64,000 nucleotides of DNA. Source: Lathyrus oleraceus (taxonomy: Eukaryota > Streptophyta > Magnoliopsida > Fabales > Fabaceae). The position numbers and the translations under genes were made by a program. Below the pieces are notes generated by a model, which was not told the origin of the DNA, did not search any database, and saw nothing but the letters and a program-made list of their open reading frames with translations. The stretch spans positions 442,347,851-442,411,850 of the forward strand of contig NC_066580.1 in assembly GCF_024323335.1 (NCBI RefSeq), read 5' to 3'. This document shows, piece after piece, positions 22,729 to 33,640 of this stretch (positions within the stretch are counted from its first letter, which is position 1; the number at the start of each line of letters is the position of its first letter).

Positions 22729-23446
22729 TGTACACCCCGGAAATTATCTGTCCGACCGAGGTATCTATTTTTCAATGTTGGTCGAGATGGTCACGTAGAA
22801 GCCTCAGACCGGAACACACAGGCCGACCCCTGATGTCGGACGACCGGGTTCCTTAACAATTAAGGGGCAGACTAAGGGTCATATGAAGGTTACGAAATGT
22901 TATTGTACATCCCGAATTTTATTATAACTTGGATATGACCGGTATGTATATTGTAGATTTTATGAGGTCAAGAATTATTACGATCCCGAACAGCGAGTTC
23001 TATACTTATCCCATACTCAATCGACCGAGCTCTGAAGGAATAAGCCAAGTCATAATCGTTGTAACGTTTCTGGAACAATCAAAGGTCAGAAACCGTTACA
23101 AAACGATTAACAAATCGGTTACATTTCACTAATGGTCATAAACAGTTACAAATACTTATTAAAGTTAGTTACAAATGATTAATAGGCAATTACATTTATT
23201 ATGACCATAAAAGCCTATTAATCGTAAGAGGAAGGGTAAGGCATATATATAGATCTTGAAGCCAACAATGGAAGGAGACGACAGGGTGAGTAGCATGAGA
23301 AAATAGACTATTGGGTGAGAGCAACATACTTGTACGACTCAGGGATCCCAAGAACGAAGTCGATAACCTCATCCCCCATATACCAATCACAAACACATTA
23401 ACCAGTCATTTTAGGCTCTCCTTGACTAATAACAAGGAAGTCAACA
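22729..23446 (+). repeat. Probable 3' LTR (about 0.72 kb)
   Basis: Begins TGTACACCCCGG right after a polypurine tract and ends near GAAGTCAACA, so it has TG...CA ends. A TATA box (GCATATATATAG) lies near 23239-23250. The matching 5' LTR is not in the window. With the upstream PMD pseudogene and tandem arrays it probably forms the 3' part of one Ty3/gypsy element. Confidence 0.6.
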
Positions 23447-24658
23447 TTTTAATGTTTTAGTAAGAAAAAACGTGACCAATGGAAAAAGCTTGATTATCAA
23501 ATTTGTTCTATTCTACAACAATCTGTGGAGCTAGCCATCTTGACAAACTTTAGAGCCTTTAAAACTTGTCACTCTTTTTGGAAAAAGGTTCAAAGTGTCT
23601 TTTCTAATGAAATTCAACAATTGTTTGATGTTGCACATAATTTGACCACTTCAAGACAAATTGATCATGACATGGTTGCTTATGTTTTAAAAGCTCAATC
23701 GACAGTCGAGGGGTTAAAAGTATCGTTGGAAGCTGATACAACTGGAGATATGAAGGGAAAATTGATAATTTGTATATGGTGTTGGTTATACTAGGAATGC
23801 ATCTAGATTTTGATCATGTTCGTGATCAAGAAATTCCTTCATTAGAAAATTTAATAACTCGACACCTTCGAGTCCCCTCGTCAAAAATAAAAGTAAATTC
23901 GGTAGGTATGATGCAAACTTGTGCATTAGTTTACAATCGAGGGGGATGAGGAGGACGTGAAAGTCGAGGAGGACGATGCATAAGAGCATGCCGATCTCAA
24001 TGTTCTTATTGCAAGAGAATGCCTCACACTTAAGACACTTTCTACTATATATACAGATTTCCTGGAAAATCTGTGAATGTTTTTAAGGCTGAGACATCAA
24101 GTATGAAGTTTTCAGAAGCTGACTATCAAGAATACCTTCAACTAAAAGCTACCAAGGAATATATAAGTTCATCTGCCATAGTTTCTCATAACTCTACTAG
24201 TTGTATTTCTCAATCTGGTATTGATCACATTCCATGGTTAATTGATTCAGGTACCTCCATTCACATTGTTGGTAATGTCTCTTTATTTTCTACTATCTCT
24301 CTTCCCAAAATTCCTCATTTTATTACTCTAGCTGATGGCTCCAAAGTTGGAGCAAAGGGTATCGCTCACGTGTCACCCACTACTTTCATCGTTTTAAACT
24401 CTATCTTGTTTATACCTGGTAGTCGTTTCAATTTGATTTCTCTCAGCCAACTTACTCGTTCTCACAATTGTTCAATAACCTTTGATGCTGACTCGTTTGT
24501 TATACATGAACATGGTATGGGTTAGATGATTGGCGTAAGACATGAATCTCATGGTCTTTACTATCTCAAGTCTGATTCTTCTTGGATTTGCAGTGTTGTT
24601 GCCTCACAAAAACTTATTCATGAACGATTATGACATCCTCACTTGTCCAAAATAAAAA

Positions 24659-24775
24659 TAATGGTTCCATGTCTTGAAAAAATAAAAACTTTGTCAAGAC
24701 ATGAAACCATTATTTTCCTAATTGACATGACTCACATGACAAAGTTTTTAGTTTTTTCAAGACATGGAACCATTA
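24659..24775. repeat. Near-perfect inverted repeat, 38-39-base arms
   Basis: Arm 24659-24696 and arm 24737-24775 are reverse complements except for one inserted base. The 40-base loop holds another partial inverted copy (24694-24718) of the same arm. It lies inside the copia Gag-pre-integrase region and replaces expected coding sequence there. Confidence 0.93.
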
Positions 24776-25284
24776 CTCTCTAGTTCACAATCGTTATCAT
24801 GTTTCAGCAGAAGTAACATTCTTCGAAGAAAAAACATATTTTCTACCCTCCTTAGATGAATACAATATCATTTAAGGAGTTTTTCCCATTCCCTACTTTG
24901 GTCCTCGTTTTTCTCGTTTGCAGGAATCAACTTCAACTATATGTTATACTCCAAATAATCATTCACCCCACACCATCTCAAAGACCCCTCATTACATACC
25001 AGCGATGCCCACATGTTCCTAACAGTGAATTGGAAGGCACTGAAAGACCAAGTGAATCATGTCCTACTCCAGCAGTTTACCCTACTACAATCCTGCCTGA
25101 CAATTTTTTTGATTTGTCCATTGCTCATAAGAAAGATACTCGATCAACTCGAAACCCCCCTCCTATTTATAACTTCTTAAGTTATAGTCGCATCTCCTTA
25201 TTATTCTTTCGTAGAATCTTTATCTTCTATTTATATTCCTTATTATTCTTTTATAGAATCTTTATCTTCTATTTTTATTCCTAA

Positions 25285-25332
25285 AAATGTCTGTGAGGCA
25301 CTTAATCAGGCACTTAATCAGGCACTTAATCA
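25285..25332 (+). repeat. 12-bp in-frame tandem repeat
   Basis: The unit caggcacttaat, or its variant gaggcacttaat, occurs three times head to tail at the start of the copia reverse-transcriptase region. It adds the residues Gln-Ala-Leu-Asn twice and keeps the frame. Confidence 0.9.
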
Positions 25333-25390
25333 TCTAGGATGACCACCTACCATGATTGATGAAATGCAAATTTTTGAGCATAATTTTGTT

Positions 25391-25796
25391 TATAGAATAT
25401 ATTATAATTTAAATTTAAATATAATTCTTTTAAATATTAACATAATATTACACATAAACTTATAATTTAATTTATTTTTATGTTCAAACATAAATCATTT
25501 TAAAAATAAATTAATTTAAAACTAACTTTTAACAAACATGTAAATACCATATCAAAATAAGATATACATATATTAAGGAATATATCCATTATCACATAAA
25601 TATATCTACAACAAATATTATTAAGTAAAATAAAAAAAAAAATATTTTACGTTGTCAACCAATCATCACCATGTATTTTACTAAGTCACCATAATATTTG
25701 TAAGGTATTCTATTAAGTCACCATAATATTCGTAAATTACTTGTATGATATGACTGATTGATAAATTTTCATCGGATGAAAGTGTAAAACTATTTA
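25391..25796. other. AT-rich spacer, nothing recognised
   Basis: AT-rich sequence with short ORFs only. A phrase tattaagtcaccataatatt is partly repeated near 25675-25735. The copia fragment ends at its left and the first MITE starts at its right. Confidence 0.6.
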
Positions 25797-25980
25797 GGGT
25801 AATGCTAACTTGTGCCCCAAGGACACATGTTAAGAAATCCATAAATAGAAAATTTGTATTGAAAAAATAAATAAAATTATTAATTATAAATTTCTAATAA
25901 ATTCAATACACAATTTCCAAGAATTTATTTCTATATTGATATCTTAACATGTGCCCCAAGGGCACAAGTTAGCATTATCC
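25797..25980. mobile_element. MITE 1, Harbinger/Tourist-like (184 bp)
   Basis: Terminal inverted repeats GGGTAATGCTAACTTGTGCC and GGCACAAGTTAGCATTATCC extend inward for about 40 bases with few mismatches. TTA lies on both sides (25794-25796 and 25981-25983), the 3-base target duplication of PIF/Harbinger elements. The interior is AT-rich and non-coding. Confidence 0.9.
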
Positions 25981-25983
25981 TTA

Positions 25984-26154
25984 GGGTAATGCTAACTTGT
26001 GCCTTAGGAACACAAATAAGACACCACCTTGTAGAAAATTTGTATTGAAAATTTCAATTATAAAATTAATTTTATACTTTTATTAAAATAAATACACAAT
26101 TTCCAACATAAAACTACTTTCTTTAATTCTTATCTTTGTGCTCTAGTATTATCC
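25984..26154. mobile_element. MITE 2, same family, directly abutting (171 bp)
   Basis: Starts with the same GGGTAATGCTAACTTGTGCC end and finishes GTATTATCC, flanked by TTA at 25981-25983 and 26155-26157. It shares the TTA at 25981-25983 with MITE 1. Its right end has decayed more than its left. The interior (GAAAATTTGTATTGAAAA) resembles MITE 1. Confidence 0.85.
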
Positions 26155-26157
26155 TTA

Positions 26158-26505
26158 CTATTAAACTATTTTACACCTATTTTACACCGTCAAGATCTTC
26201 GATCTCAAATACAAATTGTTTTGTTTAAAAAGGGAAATATATTGATACTTTAATATATTTGATAATATAGCATTAAGCTATAACTAAAAAATAATTTGAA
26301 TATAATTTTCAATTAAAAAACAAGTTTAAGATCTTTTGAATAAGAGAGTCAGAGAATGAAATAATTTTACAGTGCGAAATCGTGAATCCCAGAACGCGAA
26401 ACCGCGTCCTTTACATTTCTTCTCCATAAATAAAGACTTAGCGAGATCTCACTTCTTCAATCTCTCTCCATTATTAAATCATCACACTTTCTCTTTTCTC
26501 CAACT
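26158..26505 (+). promoter_or_regulatory. Promoter and 5' leader region of the GMD gene
   Basis: 350 bases lie between the last MITE and the start codon. A weak TATA-like CATAAATAAAG is at 26425-26435, about 75 bases before the ATG, followed by a CT-rich leader typical of plant genes. No other element can be named with confidence. Confidence 0.5.
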
Positions 26506-27609
26506 ATGGCCGATTCAGGATCCACAATCCCAACGGCGTCAACTAACGGCGACGCAACTCCACCTCCCAAAGTAGCACTGATTACCGGAATCACCGGCCA
26601 AGACGGATCATACCTAACGGAATTTCTCCTCAACAAAGGCTACGAAGTTCACGGCTTAATCCGTCGTTCTTCCAATTTCAACACTCAACGAATCGACCAC
26701 ATTTATGTAGATCCACACAACGCTCACAAAGCTCGTATGAAACTTCACTACGCTGATCTCTCTGACGCTTCTTCTCTCCGTCGCTGGCTCGATATAATCC
26801 TCCCCGACGAAGTTTACAATCTCGCCGCTCAATCTCATGTTGCTGTTTCTTTCGAGATCCCTGATTACACCGCCGACGTTGTTGCCACCGGTGCTCTCCG
26901 TTTACTTGAAGCCGTCCGATCTCACATCGACGCATCTGGTAGATCTCACATTCGGTATTATCAAGCTGGATCTTCTGAAATGTTCGGATCAACTCCACCG
27001 CCGCAATCGGAAACAACTCCGTTTCATCCTCGGTCGCCTTACGCCGCGTCTAAAGTCGCTGCGCATTGGTACACTGTTAACTACCGTGAAGCGTATGGAA
27101 TCTACGCTTGTAACGGAATTCTCTTCAATCATGAATCTCCACGACGAGGAGAGAATTTCGTGACGAGGAAGATTACTCGCGCTGTTGGTAGGATCAAGAT
27201 CGGGCTTCAGAGTAAGCTTTTTCTTGGAAACCTTCAAGCTTCGAGAGATTGGGGATTTGCTGGCGATTATGTGGAAGCGATGTGGTTGATGCTGCAACAA
27301 GAGAAGCCTGATGATTATGTTGTTGCGACGGAAGATTCGCATACGGTTGAAGAGTTTTTGCAAGTTGCTTTTGGTTATGTTGGTTTGAATTGGAAGGATC
27401 ATGTTGTTATTGATAAGAGGTATTTTCGTCCTACTGAAGTTGATAATCTTAAAGGTGATGCTACAAAATCTAAGAAAGTTCTTGGATGGAAACCTAAGGT
27501 TAGTTTCGAAGAGCTTGTTAGAATGATGGTTGATAATGATGTTGAAATGGCTAAGAAGGAGAAAGTGCTTGTGGATGCTGGTTACATTGATGCTCAACAG
27601 CAACCTTGA
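26506..27609 (+). CDS. GMD: GDP-mannose 4,6-dehydratase (GMD)
   Basis: An intact single-exon gene for 367 residues. The enzyme converts GDP-D-mannose to GDP-4-keto-6-deoxy-D-mannose, the first step to GDP-L-fucose, which supplies fucose for xyloglucan, rhamnogalacturonan II and N-glycans; it acts in the cytosol with NADP. The short-chain dehydrogenase fold is clear: nucleotide-binding GITGQDG at residues 28-34, a second block [25 protein letters not shown], the catalytic SSEM at 156-159 (Ser156 and Glu158) and YAASK at 179-183 (Tyr179, Lys183). Length and intron-free structure match plant MUR1/GMD1 enzymes of about 361-373 residues. The first 21 residues are low-complexity, as in the family. 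ATG 26506 has a good plant context (actATGGCC). It sits in a small gene island, tail-to-tail with the gene at 28756-32060. Confidence 0.97.
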   Translation: MADSGSTIPTASTNGDATPPPKVALITGITGQDGSYLTEFLLNKGYEVHGLIRRSSNFNTQRIDHIYVDPHNAHKARMKLHYADLSDASSLRRWLDIILPDEVYNLAAQSHVAVSFEIPDYTADVVATGALRLLEAVRSHIDASGRSHIRYYQAGSSEMFGSTPPPQSETTPFHPRSPYAASKVAAHWYTVNYREAYGIYACNGILFNHESPRRGENFVTRKITRAVGRIKIGLQSKLFLGNLQASRDWGFAGDYVEAMWLMLQQEKPDDYVVATEDSHTVEEFLQVAFGYVGLNWKDHVVIDKRYFRPTEVDNLKGDATKSKKVLGWKPKVSFEELVRMMVDNDVEMAKKEKVLVDAGYIDAQQQP

Positions 27610-28755
27610 TGTTGTTTCCATCATTTTTGTAATCGATTTTTGCTTATTTCTCAAGTCATATAATATTGTTGCTGTTATTTTCAGAGATTCGTTATTTCAT
27701 AGTCAAGGAGTTTAGTTTCGTTTAGTTAAATCTACGAGCTGTTTTATATAATACGGGTTTGGAGTTGTTATTTATTTTGTATTTTGTCCTTGTTTATTGT
27801 CAGATTTATTTTTCTCTGTAAGCCAATGATTTGATAAATATCAACAAGTCTACATCGATTCTCACTGTTGAGTTCTACATTTCTCACCAACTAATGTTAT
27901 TCAAAATGTATAAGCTACTTTTCCGGTTTATGTAACTATTACACATTTTTGGCTTGAATCTTGTCACATTTGAGGCAATTATTATCATTGGGTGTGTTTA
28001 GATCTATGAACATGGCACTGGAATGAGTAGAGCTTAAGACATGTTACACTGCGGCATTAGAGAGAAAGGAGAATGCTCCAACTATCAAATTCTCAATTTT
28101 AACCGCCCCGCACATTAACATGTAAATGTAAACCAATGAGATCTACCTTTAGATCAGATCTATCTTGGGGCACCCATCTTTATATTAATTGATAAAAGAT
28201 TTTATCAACACTTGCGTACATATTTAATTTGTGAACAATTTAGAACAAACAAAAACAATATTTGAATGTTAAAATAGCACTGTTGAGGACAAAAGCAAAA
28301 TGTTGAACAATTACATGGTTATGTGCACATTTTATAATGTAATTGGCCTTATTCACTCTCTAACTGAGATGCCTTAAACTATAGTGGGGTCATCCCAAAA
28401 TCACAAACTTAAAAAATGACTAAATAAAATGAAAAATAGCTTCACATCTGATCACTTATTGTGACCTACTTTCAATTTTTGGCATCCAATTAGCAAGCCC
28501 AAACTTTGAGTGTCGGTGATGGGATCCAAAGCTCCCTAATATAGAGGCAATGTAACATGGCCCTATTGCTCTAAGGTTGCCATGAGTTAGATCTCAATTA
28601 ATGAAAAGCTTTGTTCCCTCCATCCAAGGCATGGTCCATACAAAATTACTCAATCACGTGACTGTGATGCAAAAGCTCTTCAAGCTCTCAAGCTCCACTA
28701 AAATGCAAGAACCTTCTGAAAATATGAGCAATAATCAAACCTGTTAGTCCAACTA
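27610..28755. other. 3' regions between two convergent genes
   Basis: GMD transcribes rightward and the next gene leftward, so both end here. Downstream of the GMD stop are T-rich stretches and AATAAA-like words (for example TTTGATAAATATC near 27830) that could serve polyadenylation. No ORF of note and no transposon end was recognised in these 1.15 kb. Confidence 0.6.
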
Positions 28756-31700
28756 CTATTCTGCAGAAGGTGGCCTTGTTTTTGTTAAGGTTTGCAAGTT
28801 AGTTGAACTTGAGCAAATTTCTTGATCAGCCTTAGCAATTGCAAAAGGTTTCATAGATGACCGAAGGGGTTCTGGGCCCTCTGCGGTAATCCTCTTGCAC
28901 AAAGCATCACAGTTACTGATAACTTCGGTCAACCTTCCTTTGAGCCTTCCAATCTCTACCTGCAATGAATGAACTGCATATGCATGTTCCGAACATAAAG
29001 TTAACCCATGTTAACAGGCAATCATATAAGACCAGCAGACATAGCATAGTGACAGTTCCACATCCCTAACTAATTATTTCTTCAGCCATACTGATGCTGA
29101 GTAAACATTGTGATAGGCATGAAAATAAACCAGCATTATATATATATGATTTGGTGAACCTTGCAAAGCAATGAAAGAGGGGATTTCTCTTTTCAATTTA
29201 GCAGATCATGCAAATTACAGGGTTACTATAAAATTGAAAATTGAATCCCAGCATTCCATATATTGTAAGAACTAAGAAGTGTGTCTGATTATACCTCCCG
29301 AGAGATGCTGTGAAGCAGTCTTCATTGTGGACGTTGAGTGATTATATCGCTGAAGAAGTTTGATTGCCAAAGCATCAGCAACTTCTATTTTGTTTTCTAT
29401 CTCCTCCTGCAAGTCATAGCATTTGCAAATCAGAGAGGGAACACAAGTCCATTTTCCTTTAAGGGTCTGTTTGGGAGTTTGGAGGGGAAGGTTGGGGAGG
29501 ACTTTGAAAAAAGGGAAGGATTGAGTGGAAAGAATTGAAGGATTTTGATTGGGAGGGTTTTAGAGGGTTTGTTTTTATTCATAACACCAAAAATCCCCTA
29601 ATTTGGGGAGGGCTTGCATAAATTTTCCAAATATATTTTATGTTGTTATAGTATTCTAAAAATAAAAAATATAGTAATGATAAACACTCTTTTATCATTC
29701 TATGCAAAATCATTCTTTCAAAAAAATTGTCAAATATTTTCCTATATTTTTTTAAAAATTCATTTTCGGAAGCCTTCCCTTTCCTCCCCCTCCCCTCCAA
29801 ACTCCCAAACAAAGCCTAAGAGGCAAAATCATCTAAACACCAACGAAAACAATATCACTCACTTAGTAAAGCAACATCAATACAATAAGAAAAATTATTG
29901 AAGGGTGTCAATCGTCACAGGATATGATTTTTGTTTTACATTAAAAAATACACTTTTTCCAGATTGATTATTTTGCAAAATCTAACTATTCAGGCCACTT
30001 TTTATTAGAAATATTGAGCAAGCAACTATATGGAAATGTTTTTACAAAAGTAAACAGACCCTAAGTTTGTTACACTACGAGTCAGCCTACAAGTAAAAAC
30101 CAAGTGTGTTCATCGTATAACTAACTCAAACTCTTGGTAGCTTTACTAGTTTGAACTAAGGAACAAAGGAGTTAAAAGACTGAGGTCCAAACCCCGGTAA
30201 AGAAAAAACAACCAATATAACACTTGCCTATCCAAAAAAATATGCAATGAGACAATTGAGAGTATTTCTAGTCAATTGATGGTGAATTAATTCAACCCTG
30301 ATTGTCTTCAGAAATTGCAAATGAATGCTAAAGGGCTGTTAGGTTTGAGGGATTTTATTAATTTCATGTTTGTGATGTTAGTTATAAAAATGTTTTCATG
30401 TTTTCATTTTGTTTTAAAAAACATGTATGGGAAACATAGTATTATATTTTGGGTTTGAGCGTAAATCAACCCAAAGCAAGGTGGGTGCAGGTGATATCAG
30501 GCAGCCCAACTGATCCTAAATTCAAACAACTTCTTAAAATTTGGGTTCAGCATTACTGAACCCCACAAAACCGACTTGTAAGTTTGAGTTTGGGAACAGA
30601 AGGTGTAGAGAGAGTGGGTGTATTATAAGATGTGAGTCCAATATTTGTTGAATTCATTGAACTATTCTTGTATTAAACAGACCTGGTTTTTGCTTATCTC
30701 TTGGACCCTTTCTTCCTGCCAATCACGGTACATTGAGAAGAGCTCAAGTAAAACCTTGGGATTCACTGTAGCTGTTTGAACCACGAAAAGCAAGCAACTA
30801 AGTATTATCCCAAATAAAATTTTTGGTATTATATGCAGCTGATAGGATACAAAAAAAATAAGCAGAATAAACATGATAAATCACAAAAAGGATGAAGATA
30901 TAAATGTGATTAAAAAACCTGAAGCTTACAACACCAAAGTATTTCTAAAAACAGCAGAATTATATAGGAGAGGCACATATAGTTAAGGATATGCCAATAT
31001 GCCATTCCAGTAATCATCAACAATGGAATCTAGCATGAGTGCATGGCATGGCATACTCAGACAGCCAACTCTCATCTGTGAGCTATGATAGCGGAATGCA
31101 GGCTAAAAGATTTAATAGGAAACCGAGAGATTCCTTAAACACTTACAACGGAAGCTAGATTATCTAGCGCGTGTTGATGTGACAAATAATAAATATATAA
31201 ACTAGGAGAAAATAGATCCCTGTATTTTCATTTTTCTTTGGGAAACTAACCAGCTAAACAAATATCCCATTGTTAAGTAAATATGGCTTGAGCATATCGT
31301 AGTCACATCCTCATTTTAGAATGAGGAATTTAAGAATAGTTTAACTGGAAGTATATACAGGGCAAAGGATATTAACCCATCCGCAACAAGAAAACACTGG
31401 CAATGATTAAGACGATCAACTCTCGAGGGCTAGAAGACTTGACAAATGTAACAGCACACAGCAAACAACATTGAAAATAAAGATCATAAACACAAGTCAT
31501 TAGAATCAAATGAAGCAGTACTTGAAAATACACAAGAATAAAACAGTTCATGTACAATGGAAGCATTTAGAAGGGTTTATTTATACTAATTTTATGGCCT
31601 TAAACCTGTACAACAATAAGCATTGTATTGGAATCTACTATGAATCTAGATAATTCATTACCCGTACCCAGGGACGACGAAGGCCGCCTCACTAAAATAT

Positions 31701-32060
31701 CAGTTAAAGTACCCTCCGTTGGAGGCGACGTCAACACCGGCGGCGTCTACAGTAAAACAATTACCGGAATCATCAAATTCGCAGTTCGGAACAAGTTTAA
31801 TCAACAACAAATATTCTAAAAAAATCAAAATAGGAAAAGAAGACATACAATTTTGAGGGATTTAAGGCGCTCTAAAATGGGATCAGAGGCTTCCAACGGT
31901 GCTGTTACGGTGGTGATTTGGTCATCCGGCGTCTAGAGTCGCAATGAATTGAGAGAATTGGGTGAATAAGGAAACGATTAGGAAAGTAAATTTGGAATCG
32001 AGAGAGTGAAAGAAAGAAATTTACCTGTACGGTGGGGAAAGTAGACTCTGAAGCGCCCAT
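28756..32060 (-). CDS. Six-exon gene, 205-residue helical protein of unknown function
   Basis: I assembled this by eye. Coding exons, in order of translation: 32060-32025, 31932-31849, 31746-31668, 30771-30683, 29406-29295, 28973-28756. All five introns are GT-AG, the phases agree at every join, and the total is 618 bases, 205 codons plus stop. Residues 1-66 are Thr/Pro/Ser-rich and probably unstructured. Residues 70-155 are strongly helical with coiled-coil character (YRDWQEERVQEISKNQEEIE, then ENKIEVADALAIKLLQRYNH). Residues 137-165 (LQVEIGRLKGRLTEVISNCD) form another amphipathic helix, and the tail is polar. There is no signal peptide or membrane segment. I recognise no named family; it looks like a small conserved plant coiled-coil protein, perhaps a complex subunit. 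Introns 3 and 4 are long (896 and 1276 bases); intron 4 holds a MITE. Confidence 0.8.
29463..29816. mobile_element. MITE in intron 4, Harbinger-like (354 bp)
   Basis: Inverted ends GGGTCTGTTTGGGAGTTTGG and CCAAACTCCCAAACAAAGCC extend inward as G-rich and C-rich arms of about 45 bases. TAA lies on both sides (29460-29462 and 29817-29819), consistent with a 3-base TWA target duplication. The interior is AT-rich. A stray copy of the end, acagaccctaag, is at about 30053-30064 in the same intron and may be the remnant of another copy. Confidence 0.85.
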
Positions 32061-32270
32061 GATAGGGGTAGAATTGAGCTAAAAAATCTTCAAGTTAACC
32101 GGAAACTATCACTAACTAACATTGCTTTGGGTGAGGATTTTGGGAATGAGCACTAAAATAATATTTCCATGGAGAATATTTTTTTGTCTTAATTCTTATA
32201 TTATTTTAAAGAAAATACCTGTAATATTTATTTTGATTAGAAAGAGAAAAAAAGTTTTTTTATTTAAAAT
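32061..32270 (-). promoter_or_regulatory. Promoter region of the 205-residue protein gene
   Basis: Only about 210 bases separate the start codon at 32060 from the first MULE terminus. There is no clear TATA box in the element-free part. Any further upstream control sequence has been displaced by the MULE. Confidence 0.45.
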
Positions 32271-32339
32271 AATCATATTTTTTAATTTAAATTCTAAAGT
32301 TATTCATTTTTTAAAATTAATATTGAAATACGTATGCTG

Positions 32340-32530
32340 CAGTTGAACTGACGCATTTAATTTTCAATGAACACAAACACCACTTGGTAGGGCGCATACA
32401 TGCCTTATAAATTTTCAAATGAGCATAAGTATCATTGGGCGCATGCATGCCTTGAAGCCACATGCATTGACGCATGCTTACACTACATCAGTGTATGTGT
32501 TATTGCATGTGACACATGCACTACATGCTT
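32340..32530. repeat. Left MULE subterminal GCATGCG/TGCATG repeats
   Basis: Words such as GCGCATGCATGCC, GACGCATGC and TTGCATGTGACACATGC recur through this block. The right counterpart is at 35450-35660. Confidence 0.8.
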
Positions 32531-32572
32531 TTTTTTAATTTTATATTTATAAATAATTAAATTAAATATTTA

Positions 32573-33640
32573 ATTGAAAACTAATATTATAATATAAAGG
32601 TAAAATACATAACAATTGACAAGAAAATCAATGACCCGCCCGATTGAAACACTCATTTGTTCCACATCCAGGCGCGTTAGCCTGTCTTCGAGGTCTCCCA
32701 CGATTTCTCTGAGGTGTTTGGGGTCTTTGAGTGCTGACATGATGCAATGGTGGCTGGTGTGAAAGTCTGGTGGAAGGTCCAACGGTATTTGATAGATTTG
32801 TCATCATTTCTCCCCAATAGCTTGAGGGTTGTCGCCAAAACGGCGCTTCCGTAATTGAGTTTGGTGCATATGTTATCGTAGTTTGGTGTATTGTGGACGG
32901 TATGGTTGCCTGAATTGGGACATTAAATCATTTTGAAAATGAAGCAATGGTTCTTGTGGTGTACTAAAGTCAAACAATGGTTGGGTGTTGTGGCGATGAG
33001 ATGTTTGGGTGTTCATTGATGGGGGACTACGATGGCATGACGCTGAATCGTATGAATCATTCGTGCTATAGACTGTTGTGCTGGTTGCGTATGGTTGTTG
33101 GTGGTTAGGGTTTGATTTCTGATTTTGAGTTTGGGTGTGTGGCATGAATTGGTTGCTAGATTGGGTGTTTAGTGGTTGGGTGTATATGGTAGGATGATGG
33201 TGCGAGGTTGGTCGTTGGGTTTGGGTGGGTTAACATTGTTCTTGGACGGGGATTTGTTGTTGGGCGTTTGATGACGAAGCTCGTTGGTGTGGATCAATCA
33301 AATACCTTGGCTTAAACACAAACTGTAACGTTGTAACTGACCTAAATCATGCCATATAATGTTGAGTTGGTCTAGCACCATGTATGACTGGTTCGTTTAA
33401 GATGTGTTATCGTCGATTCCTCCAATAACGACGCATCTCTTTTGTGAAGTCTCTCAAATCGGAATAATCTCATTGACCATCGACTCTTTATTGATGCCAA
33501 TCTGCCAAACACGTCGGAGGTTCTGGAATTTGTTGTTGCATGTCAAACTGCAGTTTTACACGGTCACTCTGGTGCATCTCCACAATAGTGAACCTGATAA
33601 TTGATGTTTTTGCTATCCAAACTGCTGCAACATCATAATT
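32573..33640 (-). pseudogene. PMD C-terminal region in the MULE
   Basis: Read leftward from about 33640 the sequence gives FTIVEMHQSDRVKLQF, a motif of the C-terminal half of PMD proteins (Ser/Thr phosphatase 7 long-form-like), followed by RRYWRNRR and a long Asn/Gln/Ser/Thr/Pro-rich tail including the clean 90-codon stretch 33145-32873. A frameshift near 32870 leads into the last block, 32782-32570, which contains EIVGDLEDRLTRLDVEQM. Stops occur at several points and the N-terminal two-thirds is missing. It lies head-to-head with the MULE transposase remnant. Confidence 0.6.

Larger units (their letters stand above)
23525..25390 (+). pseudogene. Ty1/copia gag-protease-(RT start) fragment
   Basis: 23525-23794 encodes a UBN2-type copia Gag segment (FWKKVQSVFSNEIQQLFDV). 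24073-24525 encodes the zinc-knuckle-to-protease region with the aspartic protease site WLIDSGTSIHI, where DSG is the active motif of copia proteases, and the usual FIPGSRFNLISLSQL downstream block. 24540-24660 continues into the Gag-pre-integrase region, which is disrupted by an inverted duplication. 25270-25380 holds the start of the reverse-transcriptase region. Integrase is missing and frames shift several times, so this is a rearranged remnant. The lineage cannot be assigned. Confidence 0.75.

Noticed and set aside
26989..27654. 221-codon minus-strand ORF opposite the GMD gene
   Set aside because: It mirrors the GMD reading frame, has no domain, and starts inside the GMD 3' region; it is a shadow.
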